Shown: piece by piece, positions 31,980-40,749 of the stretch
Position numbering within the stretch: the stretch's first letter is position 1
How the letters are laid out: each line of letters begins with the position of its first letter
DNA from: an uncultured Bacilli bacterium
GTDB taxonomy: Bacteria > Bacillota_I > Bacilli_A > RF39 > UBA660
NCBI GenBank assembly: GCA_934098505.1
Contig: CAKOOR010000009.1
Span: 1-55,475, forward strand
DNA: 55,475 nt
Direction: 5' to 3'
Notes under the pieces: model-generated
Database searches by the model: none
What the model saw: only the letters and a program-made list of their open reading frames with translations
What the model was told of the DNA's origin: nothing
Translations under genes and position numbers: made by a program

Positions 31980-33197
31980 TTAAGAAAACATATCTATTTT
32001 ATCGTAATAACTAGTTTTTATTTGCTCGCCTATTTCTTTAATCGGGGTTAAAGTTCCTTCTAAATTATACTCTATATATCTATCTAAATATTTATCACAC
32101 CATTCTTTATTTGGTTCGTTACCTGAGCCAAACATTAAAGTTAAATCAATATAGTTTATATTTTTTATATAAAAATCTGTATCAAATTCGTTATGAGTAT
32201 ATATAACAAATGCTGAATGATGATTTTCAATATTAACTTTAACATCTGAATCATAAAGAAATTTATATGAATAGAAATTCCATTCTAAATTATTTAAACT
32301 GGTACGCCACACGGGATGCCAAATATTCTCATAACCAACATTATAAATTTTTGTTAAACTATTTGTTTTAATACTAAAAGACATATAATAATAGTTTTCA
32401 TAATTAGAAAAGTATATTGGCTTTTGATAATATCCACAATTTATATTAGAACACTTCATACTCAGCAAATTGTCCTTATATGATATAAAATCAGCTGAAG
32501 CATTAGAAGACCATCCTTTAATCCCATCCGCAAAATTACTATTTTCAATAAAATTATTAACTTTCACATAATACTTACGACACTCGCCACCATCTATTAA
32601 ATCACCACCATTACTTTGGCAAACCTTGTTTATTTCATCTTCTGTTATGGGACTAGATATAACAACTATTTTACCAACCCACTTATCGGTTCCATCATTT
32701 TTTATATCACTAATAGTTGTATCATAATCTAGCCATATTCTTAAATCAAAAGATATAGAACCGCCTACCGGAAGATAGCCTGATTTTAAATTATTGGCTA
32801 CTTTACCATTTTTCAAAGAAACTTCTGTTTCATTATACCTGTTGATAACTTGAGGATTAGTGTTATTTAAGGAAGCCTTTATAAATCTGGTATCAATATT
32901 ACTAGTATTTAAAGTTTCTAAATTAATTTTATAATAGGCATTTATATCGCAGTTATTTGTTATCTTAAAGGTATATGGTGTTAACTTACTACCAACCTCA
33001 TCACTTATTGGATATTGTTTCTCTAAATTAATCGCACTTGATTCACTACTATAAGTTATATCAAAGCAACTAGTCATAGCTGTATTTACTTTATCTTGAC
33101 TAACACTGATATTCCATAATGAGTACGATACACCGACTCCTAATAAAAGTGTTAAAATTACTGATAAACTCACCATAATTATATACTTCTTTTGCAT
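31980..33197 (-). CDS. Secreted/anchored surface protein with TasA-like and carbohydrate-binding-like parts
   Basis: A 405-aa protein. Residues 5-27 (YIIMVSLSVILTLLLGVGVSYSLWNI) form an export signal or anchor of the kind seen in camelysin/TasA-like and phage-type surface proteins. Residues ~28-200 are a beta-rich domain. The 200-215 segment has CQSNGG...GGEC. From ~215 'NNFIENSNFADGIKGWSSNA' opens a jelly-roll-like domain similar to CBM4/9 modules, closing with 'IDLTLMFGSGNEPNKEWCDKYLDRY', a phrase common at the end of phage tail and surface proteins. It faces an XRE regulator; a likely operator overlaps its -35 region. Function unknown. Confidence 0.65.
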   Translation of the reverse strand: MQKKYIIMVSLSVILTLLLGVGVSYSLWNISVSQDKVNTAMTSCFDITYSSESSAINLEKQYPISDEVGSKLTPYTFKITNNCDINAYYKINLETLNTSNIDTRFIKASLNNTNPQVINRYNETEVSLKNGKVANNLKSGYLPVGGSISFDLRIWLDYDTTISDIKNDGTDKWVGKIVVISSPITEDEINKVCQSNGGDLIDGGECRKYYVKVNNFIENSNFADGIKGWSSNASADFISYKDNLLSMKCSNINCGYYQKPIYFSNYENYYYMSFSIKTNSLTKIYNVGYENIWHPVWRTSLNNLEWNFYSYKFLYDSDVKVNIENHHSAFVIYTHNEFDTDFYIKNINYIDLTLMFGSGNEPNKEWCDKYLDRYIEYNLEGTLTPIKEIGEQIKTSYYDKIDMFS

Positions 33198-33238
33198 AAT
33201 ACCAACCTACCTTATTAATTTTTATATTACTAATAGTA

Positions 33239-33280
33239 ATTATAGCAGAAAATTTTCATTTTGTCTTACTTGGTGTAAGA
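33239..33280 (-). promoter_or_regulatory. Promoter of the surface protein gene with inverted-repeat operator
   Basis: The minus strand has TGCTATAAT (extended -10 at 33239-33244). TCTTAC-TTGGT-GTAAGA, a perfect 6-bp inverted repeat at 33264-33280, covers the -35 region. The divergent gene encodes an XRE protein, so this is a natural binding site candidate. Confidence 0.5.
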
Positions 33281-33324
33281 GTTTTTAAAATATTTTTCAG
33301 TGATAATATTAATAGGTGAAATTT

Positions 33325-33642
33325 ATGCGTATTAATAAAAGTGATTTTAAATCATCTAAAGATAAAATAAACATGACTAATTTAAAAGAACTTCGATTAA
33401 AGAAAGGCTACTCCCAAGTAAAACTACAACACTTAGTTGGAGTAAGTTCTTCTTCTATCGAGGCTTATGAACAAGGAGTAAGAATACCTTCTTTGCCTGT
33501 CATTTATAAATTAAGTGAAGTGTTAGACTGTTCGATAGATTGTTTAGTTGGCAAAGAAAAAGAAATTGATAAATATTACAGTCTTACAGAAGAAGACAAG
33601 GAAAAGATAATTAAAGAAATTAATGAAATGTTAAAAAAATAG
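33325..33642 (+). CDS. XRE-family transcriptional regulator
   Basis: About 105 aa. A short basic N-terminus, then the HTH 'NLKELRLKKGYSQVKLQHLVGVSSSSIEAYEQGVRIPSLPVIYKLSEVLDCSIDCLVGK', and a Lys/Glu-rich tail. AATAGGTGA lies before the ATG at 33325; an in-frame GTG at 33316 belongs to that ribosome site. It is transcribed away from the surface protein gene and probably represses it and itself. Confidence 0.85.
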   Translation: MRINKSDFKSSKDKINMTNLKELRLKKGYSQVKLQHLVGVSSSSIEAYEQGVRIPSLPVIYKLSEVLDCSIDCLVGKEKEIDKYYSLTEEDKEKIIKEINEMLKK

Positions 33643-33690
33643 ATACTAAGTAACCATCATAGTTATTTAATATCTATTTTTATTTATTAT
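33641..33690. terminator. Bidirectional terminator between the XRE and uvrA genes
   Basis: AATAGATA...GTAAC and GTTAT...TATCTATT pair with a small internal loop. T-runs follow on both strands, serving the two convergent genes. Confidence 0.75.
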
Positions 33691-33715
33691 TTAATATAAG
33701 TATAATTTATATTTT

Positions 33716-36547
33716 TTAAACACGGTATTTATCAATTAAATATTTTTTTAAATACTGCCCGGTATAAGAGTTAGGATTTTTAGCTACTTCTTCAGGAGTA
33801 CCAGTACATACTATCTCGCCACCACCAGCACCACCTTCAGGACCTAAATCAATAATATAGTCGGCTACTTTTATAACATCTAAATTGTGTTCAATAACAA
33901 CAACGGTATCACCATTATCAACTATTCTTTGTAAAATAACTAATAACTTTTTAATATCATCAATATGAAGTCCAGTTGTTGGTTCATCTAAGATAAATAA
34001 ACTCTTGCCAGTTGGTTTCTTTTGTAATTCTTTGGCTAACTTAACGCGACCAGCCTCACCACCAGATAAAGTTGGGGCACCTTGACCTAATTCAACATAT
34101 GATAAACCAACATCCATCATAATATCTAAAGTACTCTTTATCTTTGGAACATTGCTAAAGAATTCTTGGGCTTCTTCCACACGCATTTTTAAAATATCAG
34201 CGATATTCTTACCCTTGTAGCGAATATTTAAAGTATCTTTATTATAACGGGTTCCATGACATACTTCACAAGGAACATAAACATCAGGTAGGAAGTGCAT
34301 TTCTATTTTCTTAACGCCATCACCGTAGCAAGCCTCACAACGACCACCTTTGACATTGAAGGAGAATCTGCCTTTATCAAAGCCTCGAATCTTAGCCTCT
34401 TTAGTTTGGGCAAGTAAATCTCTTATGTCATCAAACAAGCCAACATAAGTAGCCGGGTTACTTCTTGGAGTTCTACCAATTGGATCTTGGGAAATTTGGA
34501 CAACTTTATCTATTTCATTTATACCTTTTATTTTTTTACATTTACCAGGAAATATTTTAGATTTAGGATAAATATTTTTAAATACGGATTTATAAAGAAT
34601 TTCGTTTACTAAGGAACTTTTACCCGAACCAGATACACCAGTTACACAAACAAACTTACCTAAAGGTATTTTAACATCTATATTTTTTAAGTTATGTTCT
34701 GTAGCGCCAATTATCTCTAAGAACTTGCCATTACCTTTTCTTCTTTCTTTAGGGATTGGAATAAAGTATTCACCAGACAAGTATTTGCCGGTTAAAGAAT
34801 TAGGATTTTTCATGACTTCTTCGGGAGTACCAGCAGCCATAACCCTTCCACCTTCTTTACCAGCCCGAGGTCCAATATCTACTAAGTAATCACTGGCTAG
34901 CATCGTATCACTATCATGTTCTACGACAACCAAAGTATTGCCAAGATTAACCATTTCTTTTAAAGAACGAATTAGTTTATCATTATCTCTTTGATGTAAA
35001 CCGATACTCGGTTCATCTAGGACATATAAAACGCCACTTAGACGACTACCAATTTGGGTAGCAAGACGAATTCTTTGCAGTTCACCACCTGATAAACTAC
35101 CAGCCATTCGATCTAAAGTTAAATAATCTAAACCAACATTTTTTAAAAATTCTAAACGATTTATTATTTCTTTAACAATTAATTTACTAATTTCTTGTTG
35201 TTCTTTAGTTAACTTTAAATTTCTAATAAATTCTAATAAGTTGCCAATGCTCATTTGGGTCATTTCATAAATATTTTTCTTGTTTATAAAGACATTTAAG
35301 ATACCTTCTTTTAAACGTGCCCCATGACAAACTGGACAAGTAAGTTCCATCATGTAATTATCTAACCATTCTCTTATCCAACTAGAAGATGTTTCAATAT
35401 AACGGCGTTCTAGGTTGGTAATAATGCCTTCATAATAATCAGTAGTAAATCTTTTGTTACCATTTTTAGCAGTATATTCAAATTTTAATGGTTCATCACT
35501 ACCATATAAAAGAATTTTCTTTTCTTTTTTAGTTAATTCTTTATAAGGTTTATTCATATCAATATGATAATAATCACAAGCTGTTTTAACATTAGTATAA
35601 AATATATTAGTGTCATCTTTTAAAGTTTGAATAGCCCCTTCATTAATAGAAAGAGTTTTATCAGGTACAAGTAAGTCTTCACTAATGGCGGTTTTAAAGC
35701 CTAAGCCTTTACACTCTGGACACGCTCCAAATGGGGCATTGAAAGAAAACATATTTGGTTCTAAATCGGGTAAAGAGTAGTTACATTCCACACAAGCAAA
35801 TTTTTCACTCCATAAAATTTCTTCGCCATCAATAACATGAATTAAAACCATACCATCAGCAAGTTTAGTTGCTGTTTCAATAGCCTCAAAGACACGAGAG
35901 CGCTCACTAGGACTTAGAACAATTCTATCGACAATGGCCTCAATACTATCTTTAACATTTTTTTCTAAAGTAATTTCTTCATCTAAACTATAAACAGTAC
36001 CATTAACTTTTACTCTTGAATAGCCTTCTTTTCTTAAATCATCTAAAATATCTTTATGAGTTCCTTTTTCATTTCTAACGATAGGAGCCATTATTTCTAA
36101 TTTAGTTCCTTCTGGCATATTCATAACCTTATTGGTCATTTCTTCAATACTTTGATGAACAATTGGAGTATGATGATTAGGACAATAAGGTGTCCCAATT
36201 CTAGCATATAATAGTTTTAGATAATCATATATTTCAGTTACGGTACCAACGGTACTACGGGGATTGTTATTAGTAGTCTTTTGGTCAATAGCAATACTAG
36301 GACTTAAGCCTTCTATAGAATCAACATCAGGTTTTTCGCTGCCTCCTAAAAACTGACGGGCATAACTGGATAAACTTTCGACGAATCTTCTTTGACCTTC
36401 GGCATAAATGGTATCGAAGGCTAATGAGGATTTACCAGAACCCGATACTCCGGTCATTACAATTAAGGAATTTTTTGGCAAGTCTAAGTCAATATTTTTT
36501 AAATTATTTTCTCTGGCTCCTCTTATTATTATTTTATCATTTTTCAT
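33716..36547 (-). CDS. uvrA: UvrABC system protein A
   Basis: A 943-aa ABC-type ATPase that recognises DNA damage with UvrB. Two Walker A sites ('GVSGSGKSSLAFDT', 'GVSGSGKSSLVNEI'), two signature motifs ('SGGELQRIRLA', 'SGGEAGRVKLA'), two Walker B sites ('LYVLDEPSIGLH', 'LFILDEPTTGLH') and Cys4 zinc modules (CPECKGLGF, CEACYGDGVKKIEM...CEVCHGTRY) are intact. It lies downstream of a radical SAM gene and far from uvrB, although uvrB-uvrA is the common order. Confidence 0.99.
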   Translation of the reverse strand: MKNDKIIIRGARENNLKNIDLDLPKNSLIVMTGVSGSGKSSLAFDTIYAEGQRRFVESLSSYARQFLGGSEKPDVDSIEGLSPSIAIDQKTTNNNPRSTVGTVTEIYDYLKLLYARIGTPYCPNHHTPIVHQSIEEMTNKVMNMPEGTKLEIMAPIVRNEKGTHKDILDDLRKEGYSRVKVNGTVYSLDEEITLEKNVKDSIEAIVDRIVLSPSERSRVFEAIETATKLADGMVLIHVIDGEEILWSEKFACVECNYSLPDLEPNMFSFNAPFGACPECKGLGFKTAISEDLLVPDKTLSINEGAIQTLKDDTNIFYTNVKTACDYYHIDMNKPYKELTKKEKKILLYGSDEPLKFEYTAKNGNKRFTTDYYEGIITNLERRYIETSSSWIREWLDNYMMELTCPVCHGARLKEGILNVFINKKNIYEMTQMSIGNLLEFIRNLKLTKEQQEISKLIVKEIINRLEFLKNVGLDYLTLDRMAGSLSGGELQRIRLATQIGSRLSGVLYVLDEPSIGLHQRDNDKLIRSLKEMVNLGNTLVVVEHDSDTMLASDYLVDIGPRAGKEGGRVMAAGTPEEVMKNPNSLTGKYLSGEYFIPIPKERRKGNGKFLEIIGATEHNLKNIDVKIPLGKFVCVTGVSGSGKSSLVNEILYKSVFKNIYPKSKIFPGKCKKIKGINEIDKVVQISQDPIGRTPRSNPATYVGLFDDIRDLLAQTKEAKIRGFDKGRFSFNVKGGRCEACYGDGVKKIEMHFLPDVYVPCEVCHGTRYNKDTLNIRYKGKNIADILKMRVEEAQEFFSNVPKIKSTLDIMMDVGLSYVELGQGAPTLSGGEAGRVKLAKELQKKPTGKSLFILDEPTTGLHIDDIKKLLVILQRIVDNGDTVVVIEHNLDVIKVADYIIDLGPEGGAGGGEIVCTGTPEEVAKNPNSYTGQYLKKYLIDKYRV

Positions 36548-36601
36548 AAATAATCACCCTTACTTCTTTATTTATTTTTATTTCAAATTATCTTGGCTGC
36601 A

Positions 36602-37420
36602 TTAATTTTTCGTACTTTTTATTCTATCATAGAAATTACAATGGCGACAAAATTCTTCACATTTTTTATTATTTAAAAAGTTTTCTTGCATATTTTTCAC
36701 TCTTTTATCTTTTAAAATAGTATCTATATCATCATTTAAAATATTTCCTAAAGTTATTGTGCCATTATAATCTAAACAACACGGAACGATATTGCCATTT
36801 ACTAAGATACCAATATGACTACGCAGTCCCATACAAGAGCCTTCTTCATTATAATAAGTATTATTTAAATCAGGCCATATAAAGGGAATCTCGCGGTCCA
36901 GGTAAATACCATCTTGTATTTTATTATCCCCATTTAATTTAATTTTATAATGTTTTTCTAACTTTTCCATAATTTTATTAGAACTCGCTTGTTCATTCCA
37001 TAAGCGATAGACAATAATTGTACCTTGATTATGAAGTTTATCTACAACTGCAAAGATATTTTTTAAATAGTTATCTATTTCTTCATCATTTTTAATGGCT
37101 TGTAAAGATATATTTAATTGATGGATATTAGGACTATCTTCTATTTTTTTGATTAAATAACCATTAGTAGTTATATTAACTTTAAAATTAAAACTGGTGG
37201 TTGCTATATTAATAAATTCATTAATACGACTATGAACTAAAGGTTCTCCCATTAAATGAAAATATAAATAATCAGTATAATCTTTTAATTTAGGTAAAAT
37301 GGTCTTAAAAGTTTCTAAAGGCATCTCTTGTTTTAAACGATTATTACCAGGACAGAAATTACATTTTAAATTACAGATATTGGTTATTTCTAAATAAATT
37401 TTTTTAAATCTTTTTTTCAT
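36602..37420 (-). CDS. Radical SAM protein with SPASM domain
   Basis: A 272-aa iron-sulfur enzyme. The [4Fe-4S]-SAM motif is 'CNLKCNFC' near residue 17, followed by 'YLYFHLMGEPLVHSRINEFINIA', the typical GEP loop. The C-terminal 'GSCMGLRSHIGILVNGNIVPCCLDYNGTITLGNI...CEEFCRHCNFYDR' carries the Cys set of a SPASM auxiliary cluster. Members modify peptides or proteins, or act as maturases. No short precursor peptide gene is obvious next to it. It sits between an unknown gene (27 bases upstream) and uvrA (54 bases downstream), probably one transcript. Confidence 0.88.
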   Translation of the reverse strand: MKKRFKKIYLEITNICNLKCNFCPGNNRLKQEMPLETFKTILPKLKDYTDYLYFHLMGEPLVHSRINEFINIATTSFNFKVNITTNGYLIKKIEDSPNIHQLNISLQAIKNDEEIDNYLKNIFAVVDKLHNQGTIIVYRLWNEQASSNKIMEKLEKHYKIKLNGDNKIQDGIYLDREIPFIWPDLNNTYYNEEGSCMGLRSHIGILVNGNIVPCCLDYNGTITLGNILNDDIDTILKDKRVKNMQENFLNNKKCEEFCRHCNFYDRIKSTKN

Positions 37421-37447
37421 TTTTTAATAATCTTTCTATTCTTTTTA

Positions 37448-38137
37448 TTATAATTGTTTTTTTAAAGTAGTAGATGATTTAGAATTTTCAAGAAAAGAAA
37501 TATCTTCTATATAAATATTATTCTCGGTTAAATATTTTTCTAAGGTAGCAATTAATTCTTTATTTACTCTATTAATACTTTTAATATCTATAGCATTAGT
37601 AGCCTGTCTTTTATATTCTATTTCGATAGTTGCTAGATAATTGGTTAAAATATTAATAATTTTCGCATCAATTTCAGTAGTGGTAGCAAAGTTACCTAAT
37701 AAGTTTTCACTAACGGCTAAGGGACTTACATCGTCTTTAGTAAATTGGGTATTATTTTGACTAACTAAGATAAATAGTTTTACTAAAGTTAAGCGATTAC
37801 CACGACTTTTATAATATTTATAAACTACTAAGGGATTTATGTAGTAGCCGGTATTGTTACCCTGTAATATTCTTTTGATTTCATTATGGTAAATAAATTC
37901 ATTAGTTAAAGGAACTAAGTCTTGATAATATCCTTCTATCTTTTCTTCGGATGTAGATAGTTCTTCTTTATTAGCAGGAGTTAAATCTTTTTCATCTTTA
38001 CCGGATAAATAATGATCACGATTGGTAGTTTTCATTATATTAAAAATACAAGTTTTTCGTTTTACTTTAATTTTAAAAAGAATACTTTTGTTTATTTCTA
38101 ATAAATCAGCAATTTCTTTAGGGTTTAATTTAAGCAT
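37448..38137 (-). CDS. Unrecognised protein paired with the radical SAM gene
   Basis: About 229 aa, charged and soluble, no signal or membrane helix. It opens 'MLKLNPKEIADLLEINKSILFKIKVKRKTCIF', continues with a Glu/Ser-rich stretch, then a helical part ('INPLVVYKYYKSRGNRLTLVKLFILVS') and a long C-terminal helical region. I know no family for it. GAGTGAT precedes the ATG at 38137. It is the first gene of a likely operon with the radical SAM enzyme and uvrA, and could be its substrate, partner or a regulator. Confidence 0.6.
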   Translation of the reverse strand: MLKLNPKEIADLLEINKSILFKIKVKRKTCIFNIMKTTNRDHYLSGKDEKDLTPANKEELSTSEEKIEGYYQDLVPLTNEFIYHNEIKRILQGNNTGYYINPLVVYKYYKSRGNRLTLVKLFILVSQNNTQFTKDDVSPLAVSENLLGNFATTTEIDAKIINILTNYLATIEIEYKRQATNAIDIKSINRVNKELIATLEKYLTENNIYIEDISFLENSKSSTTLKKQL

Positions 38138-38159
38138 AATATCACTCACTTAAGTCGTT

Positions 38160-38165
38160 ATTGTA
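38160..38165 (-). promoter_or_regulatory. Extended -10 promoter for the 37448-uvrA group
   Basis: The minus strand reads TTATGATACAAT: a TGA extension before TACAAT. No good -35. The 311-base gap to the divergent XRE gene (38150-38460) holds nothing else recognisable apart from the facing promoter. Confidence 0.45.
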
Positions 38166-38406
38166 TCATAAAATTACGATTTAGGAAAAAGTTTTTGTAC
38201 TTAAATTTTAATAAAGAGTTAAGTGATTTAAAAAAGGCAAAGTATTTAGAAAGAAAGACGAAAAGCCACCCTATATAAATAATGAAAATAATTATTATGA
38301 CTTATTATGTTTTATAGATATATAGAGTACTCTAAATTTTATGAATTAACAAGACTTTTTGAAAAATAGCTAAAATTTTTATAGTAAAATTAATTTTTAA
38401 GGTTGG

Positions 38407-38439
38407 TTTACAATTAATGTTACCTATATTATAATATAG
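38407..38439 (+). promoter_or_regulatory. Promoter and palindromic operator of the XRE/metallopeptidase pair
   Basis: TTTACA, 17 bases, TATAAT on the plus strand. A perfect 16-base palindrome CTATATTATAATATAG (38424-38439) covers the -10 box, a likely autoregulatory site for the XRE protein. Confidence 0.65.
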
Positions 38440-38460
38440 ATAGAAATGGTAGGATGATTT

Positions 38461-38796
38461 ATGAATAATATTAAAAAAATTAGAATTAAAAGAAATATAA
38501 CACAAGTAGATTTAGCCAAGATTATAAATGTAAAGCAAGAAACTATCAGTGCTTACGAATCAGGGAAAGCTCAACCTAGTTGTGAGGCTTTAATAAAGAT
38601 TGCCGATTATTTAAATACTTCTTGTGATTATTTACTTGGACGTATCGAAGATGATTCACCGTTAACTGGTTATAATATCAAAAGTATGAATCCCAAAACA
38701 TATAAAATGATTAATAATTTCTTAATGTTAAAAGATAGAGAAAAAGATGAATGTTTATGGTATAGCGAGGCCATAAGAAAGAGAGATTTAAATTAA
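38461..38796 (+). CDS. XRE-family transcriptional regulator (ImmR-like)
   Basis: A 111-aa protein. N-terminal HTH: 'NNIKKIRIKRNITQVDLAKIINVKQETISAYESGKAQPSCEALIKIADYLNTSCDYLLGR'. A 45-residue helical C-terminus follows. AGGATGATTT lies before the ATG. The next gene starts two bases after its stop codon, so regulator and metallopeptidase are made together. This XRE plus ImmA/IrrE-type peptidase pairing recalls the ImmR-ImmA switches of ICEBs1 and phages, where the peptidase cleaves the repressor. Confidence 0.88.
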   Translation: MNNIKKIRIKRNITQVDLAKIINVKQETISAYESGKAQPSCEALIKIADYLNTSCDYLLGRIEDDSPLTGYNIKSMNPKTYKMINNFLMLKDREKDECLWYSEAIRKRDLN

Positions 38797-38798
38797 TC

Positions 38799-40106
38799 AT
38801 GATTTTTAAGTGCCCTATATGCGGATATCTAAATAATATTAATTCCGAATTCAAATGCGAGGCTTGCGGATATGTAATAGAAGATATGCGAAATTTTTAC
38901 GAGGTGGATTCTTATTTAGAAGAATTGGAAAATAGGTCCCCTGAAAAATTAATACTAGAACCGAGATTAGCGCGTATTTATTTTTCTGACTATGATAGTC
39001 CCATATATAAAAAATTCAAAGAAAAGTATCAATTAAATGCGGTGGTTAGAGATTTCAGATTAGATTTTATAATCTACTTCGACAGGTTTATTAACGATAA
39101 AAAAGATCAAGAACTGGTAAATATTTTATTTCAATATGACAAGGACTTGCCTAAGTTCTTGAGTTGTTTTTCAGCAAAAAATTTTTATTATTTGTTAGAT
39201 GAAGGCAGGGGTTATCTAAGTTACGATAGTTATAAGATATTATTAAAAAACTATACTAAAAGTGTAGCCAAAGAATTAGGAATAAAAGATGCCAATGTTT
39301 TTATAGCAATGTATGATAAAAAAAGTAAGACCTTGGGTGCTAGCATCAGCAAAGACTCATTTAACTTAAGTGACAATTATATCTTAGAAGTTTTTAATCA
39401 AAAAGAATCACCTTTAAATTTGATTTTTACTATTACTCACGAATTATGTCATTGTTATATAAAGGACTGTTTACTTAATGGAATAATTGATAAAAATATA
39501 GCCTATAATATGGAACACTGTATAGAAAAGGCTTGTCGCTTGCTATGCTCGGAATATAACTATGGTAACATTTATAAAAATTATAATTACACTTTAAATT
39601 TTGAAGAAAATACGGATAATTTTTGGGCCTTTCGCTATGTTAATAATTTAGCCAAAAATTTAGGAAACCTAATTAGGGAAAAGGATAAAACCAGATATCT
39701 CAATACTTTATACATGGATACAGTCCAAAGATATGGAAAAGTAAATAAGATATTTAATTCTAAACTAGGAATACCTAAATTTATTGAAGACTTTGGACTT
39801 TACGATAGTGCTAATAAAGATGAAAGTGTTAAATTAAATGGGGAAAATTTCTTAAAAAATAATAGGAATATTGTATATACTCACGAATTATTAGATACAA
39901 TGATTCAAGAAAATCCAGATATTTTAGAAGCAAAAATGTTTAAACTTTTAAATATAATTTATGTTAATGATAATGGTGCTGTCAGAAGAAAAACTACTGA
40001 AGAACTGCAAAATGATTTAAGTAAAACTGATAATCCTTATTTAAAAGAGTATTTAGCTTGGGAAATAAAGAATTTAGAGGAAGTTAAAGCAAATTATAAA
40101 AAATAA
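38799..40106 (+). CDS. Zinc-ribbon protein with ImmA/IrrE-like metallopeptidase domain
   Basis: A 435-aa protein. Residues 5-23 form a zinc ribbon (CPIC...CEAC). The middle holds 'IFTITHELCHCYIKD' (HExxH, H214, E215, H218) and, 25 residues later, 'CIEKACRLLCSEYN' (E243). The spacing and the E..A...L pattern match the third zinc ligand of the ImmA/IrrE (DUF955) family. The last ~160 residues (YTHELLDTMIQENPDILEAKMFKLL and on) form a helical domain I do not recognise. Normal ImmA proteins are 120-180 aa with no zinc ribbon. It probably cleaves the XRE repressor or another target on a signal sensed by the extra domains. Confidence 0.7.
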   Translation: MIFKCPICGYLNNINSEFKCEACGYVIEDMRNFYEVDSYLEELENRSPEKLILEPRLARIYFSDYDSPIYKKFKEKYQLNAVVRDFRLDFIIYFDRFINDKKDQELVNILFQYDKDLPKFLSCFSAKNFYYLLDEGRGYLSYDSYKILLKNYTKSVAKELGIKDANVFIAMYDKKSKTLGASISKDSFNLSDNYILEVFNQKESPLNLIFTITHELCHCYIKDCLLNGIIDKNIAYNMEHCIEKACRLLCSEYNYGNIYKNYNYTLNFEENTDNFWAFRYVNNLAKNLGNLIREKDKTRYLNTLYMDTVQRYGKVNKIFNSKLGIPKFIEDFGLYDSANKDESVKLNGENFLKNNRNIVYTHELLDTMIQENPDILEAKMFKLLNIIYVNDNGAVRRKTTEELQNDLSKTDNPYLKEYLAWEIKNLEEVKANYKK

Positions 40107-40117
40107 TGCTTATAACC

Positions 40118-40147
40118 TAAAGATAGAAAAAACATCTATCTTTTTTG
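40118..40147 (+). terminator. Terminator of the XRE/metallopeptidase operon
   Basis: AAAGATAGA and TCTATCTTT pair around AAAAACA; six T follow on the plus strand. Confidence 0.8.
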
Positions 40148-40175
40148 ATAGACTAAATTTGTTAAGAAGTACTTT

Positions 40176-40685
40176 TTAATTAAGTATTACAATTGATAAA
40201 TTTAAGATACCCGCAATTATTAACCATAATAGATAAGGTATTTGAAGGTAGGCCGCTAAAGGTTTTAGTTTGTAGAATTTTATTATCATTACAATAACTA
40301 AGGCAATAAGAAGTAATAACCAGAAAAAGGCAAAAAGGAACCATCCAAAGCGAAAGAAAAATAATGACCAAAGGGTGTTTACTAATAATTGTATTAAATA
40401 AAAGAAACAGGCTCTTTTCTTAAATTTCTTATCCGTTTTATTACAGCAAATGAGATAAGAAGATACGCCCATTAAAATATAAAGCATTGTCCAGATAATG
40501 GGAAAGGCAATTGAGGGCGGGGTAAAAAATGGCTTTTTCAAGGTTTTAAACGAAGACATATTGCCTCCAAGTAGAGAGCCTAAAAAACCGGCGGCTAGAG
40601 CAAAGCCAATAAACAAAATTAACATTTTATAGTTTACTTTTTCTTGATTCAAGATATTTTTTGAATTATTTTTACTATTTTCCAT
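40176..40685 (-). CDS. TspO/MBR family membrane protein
   Basis: A 169-aa protein of five membrane helices. The family pattern is clear: 'FLGSLLGGNMSSFKTLKKPFFTPPSIAFPIIWTMLYILMGVSSYLI', 'LVNTLWSLFFFRFGWFLFAFFWLLLL' and 'AAYLQIPYLLWLIIAGILNLSI'. TspO proteins bind porphyrins and other hydrophobic ligands and act in stress responses. GGTGAT precedes the ATG. It is divergent from the HAD-like gene. Confidence 0.93.
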   Translation of the reverse strand: MENSKNNSKNILNQEKVNYKMLILFIGFALAAGFLGSLLGGNMSSFKTLKKPFFTPPSIAFPIIWTMLYILMGVSSYLICCNKTDKKFKKRACFFYLIQLLVNTLWSLFFFRFGWFLFAFFWLLLLIALVIVMIIKFYKLKPLAAYLQIPYLLWLIIAGILNLSIVILN

Positions 40686-40749
40686 ACTATCACCATTATT
40701 AGTATATACAAAATATAAAATATTATTTATAATAAGCGCTGGTGATTTT

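Noticed and set aside
37448..38137. Lanthipeptide- or RiPP-like precursor role taken as fact
   Set aside because: The protein is too large and lacks a Cys-rich core or leader-core layout; kept only as a possible partner of the radical SAM enzyme.
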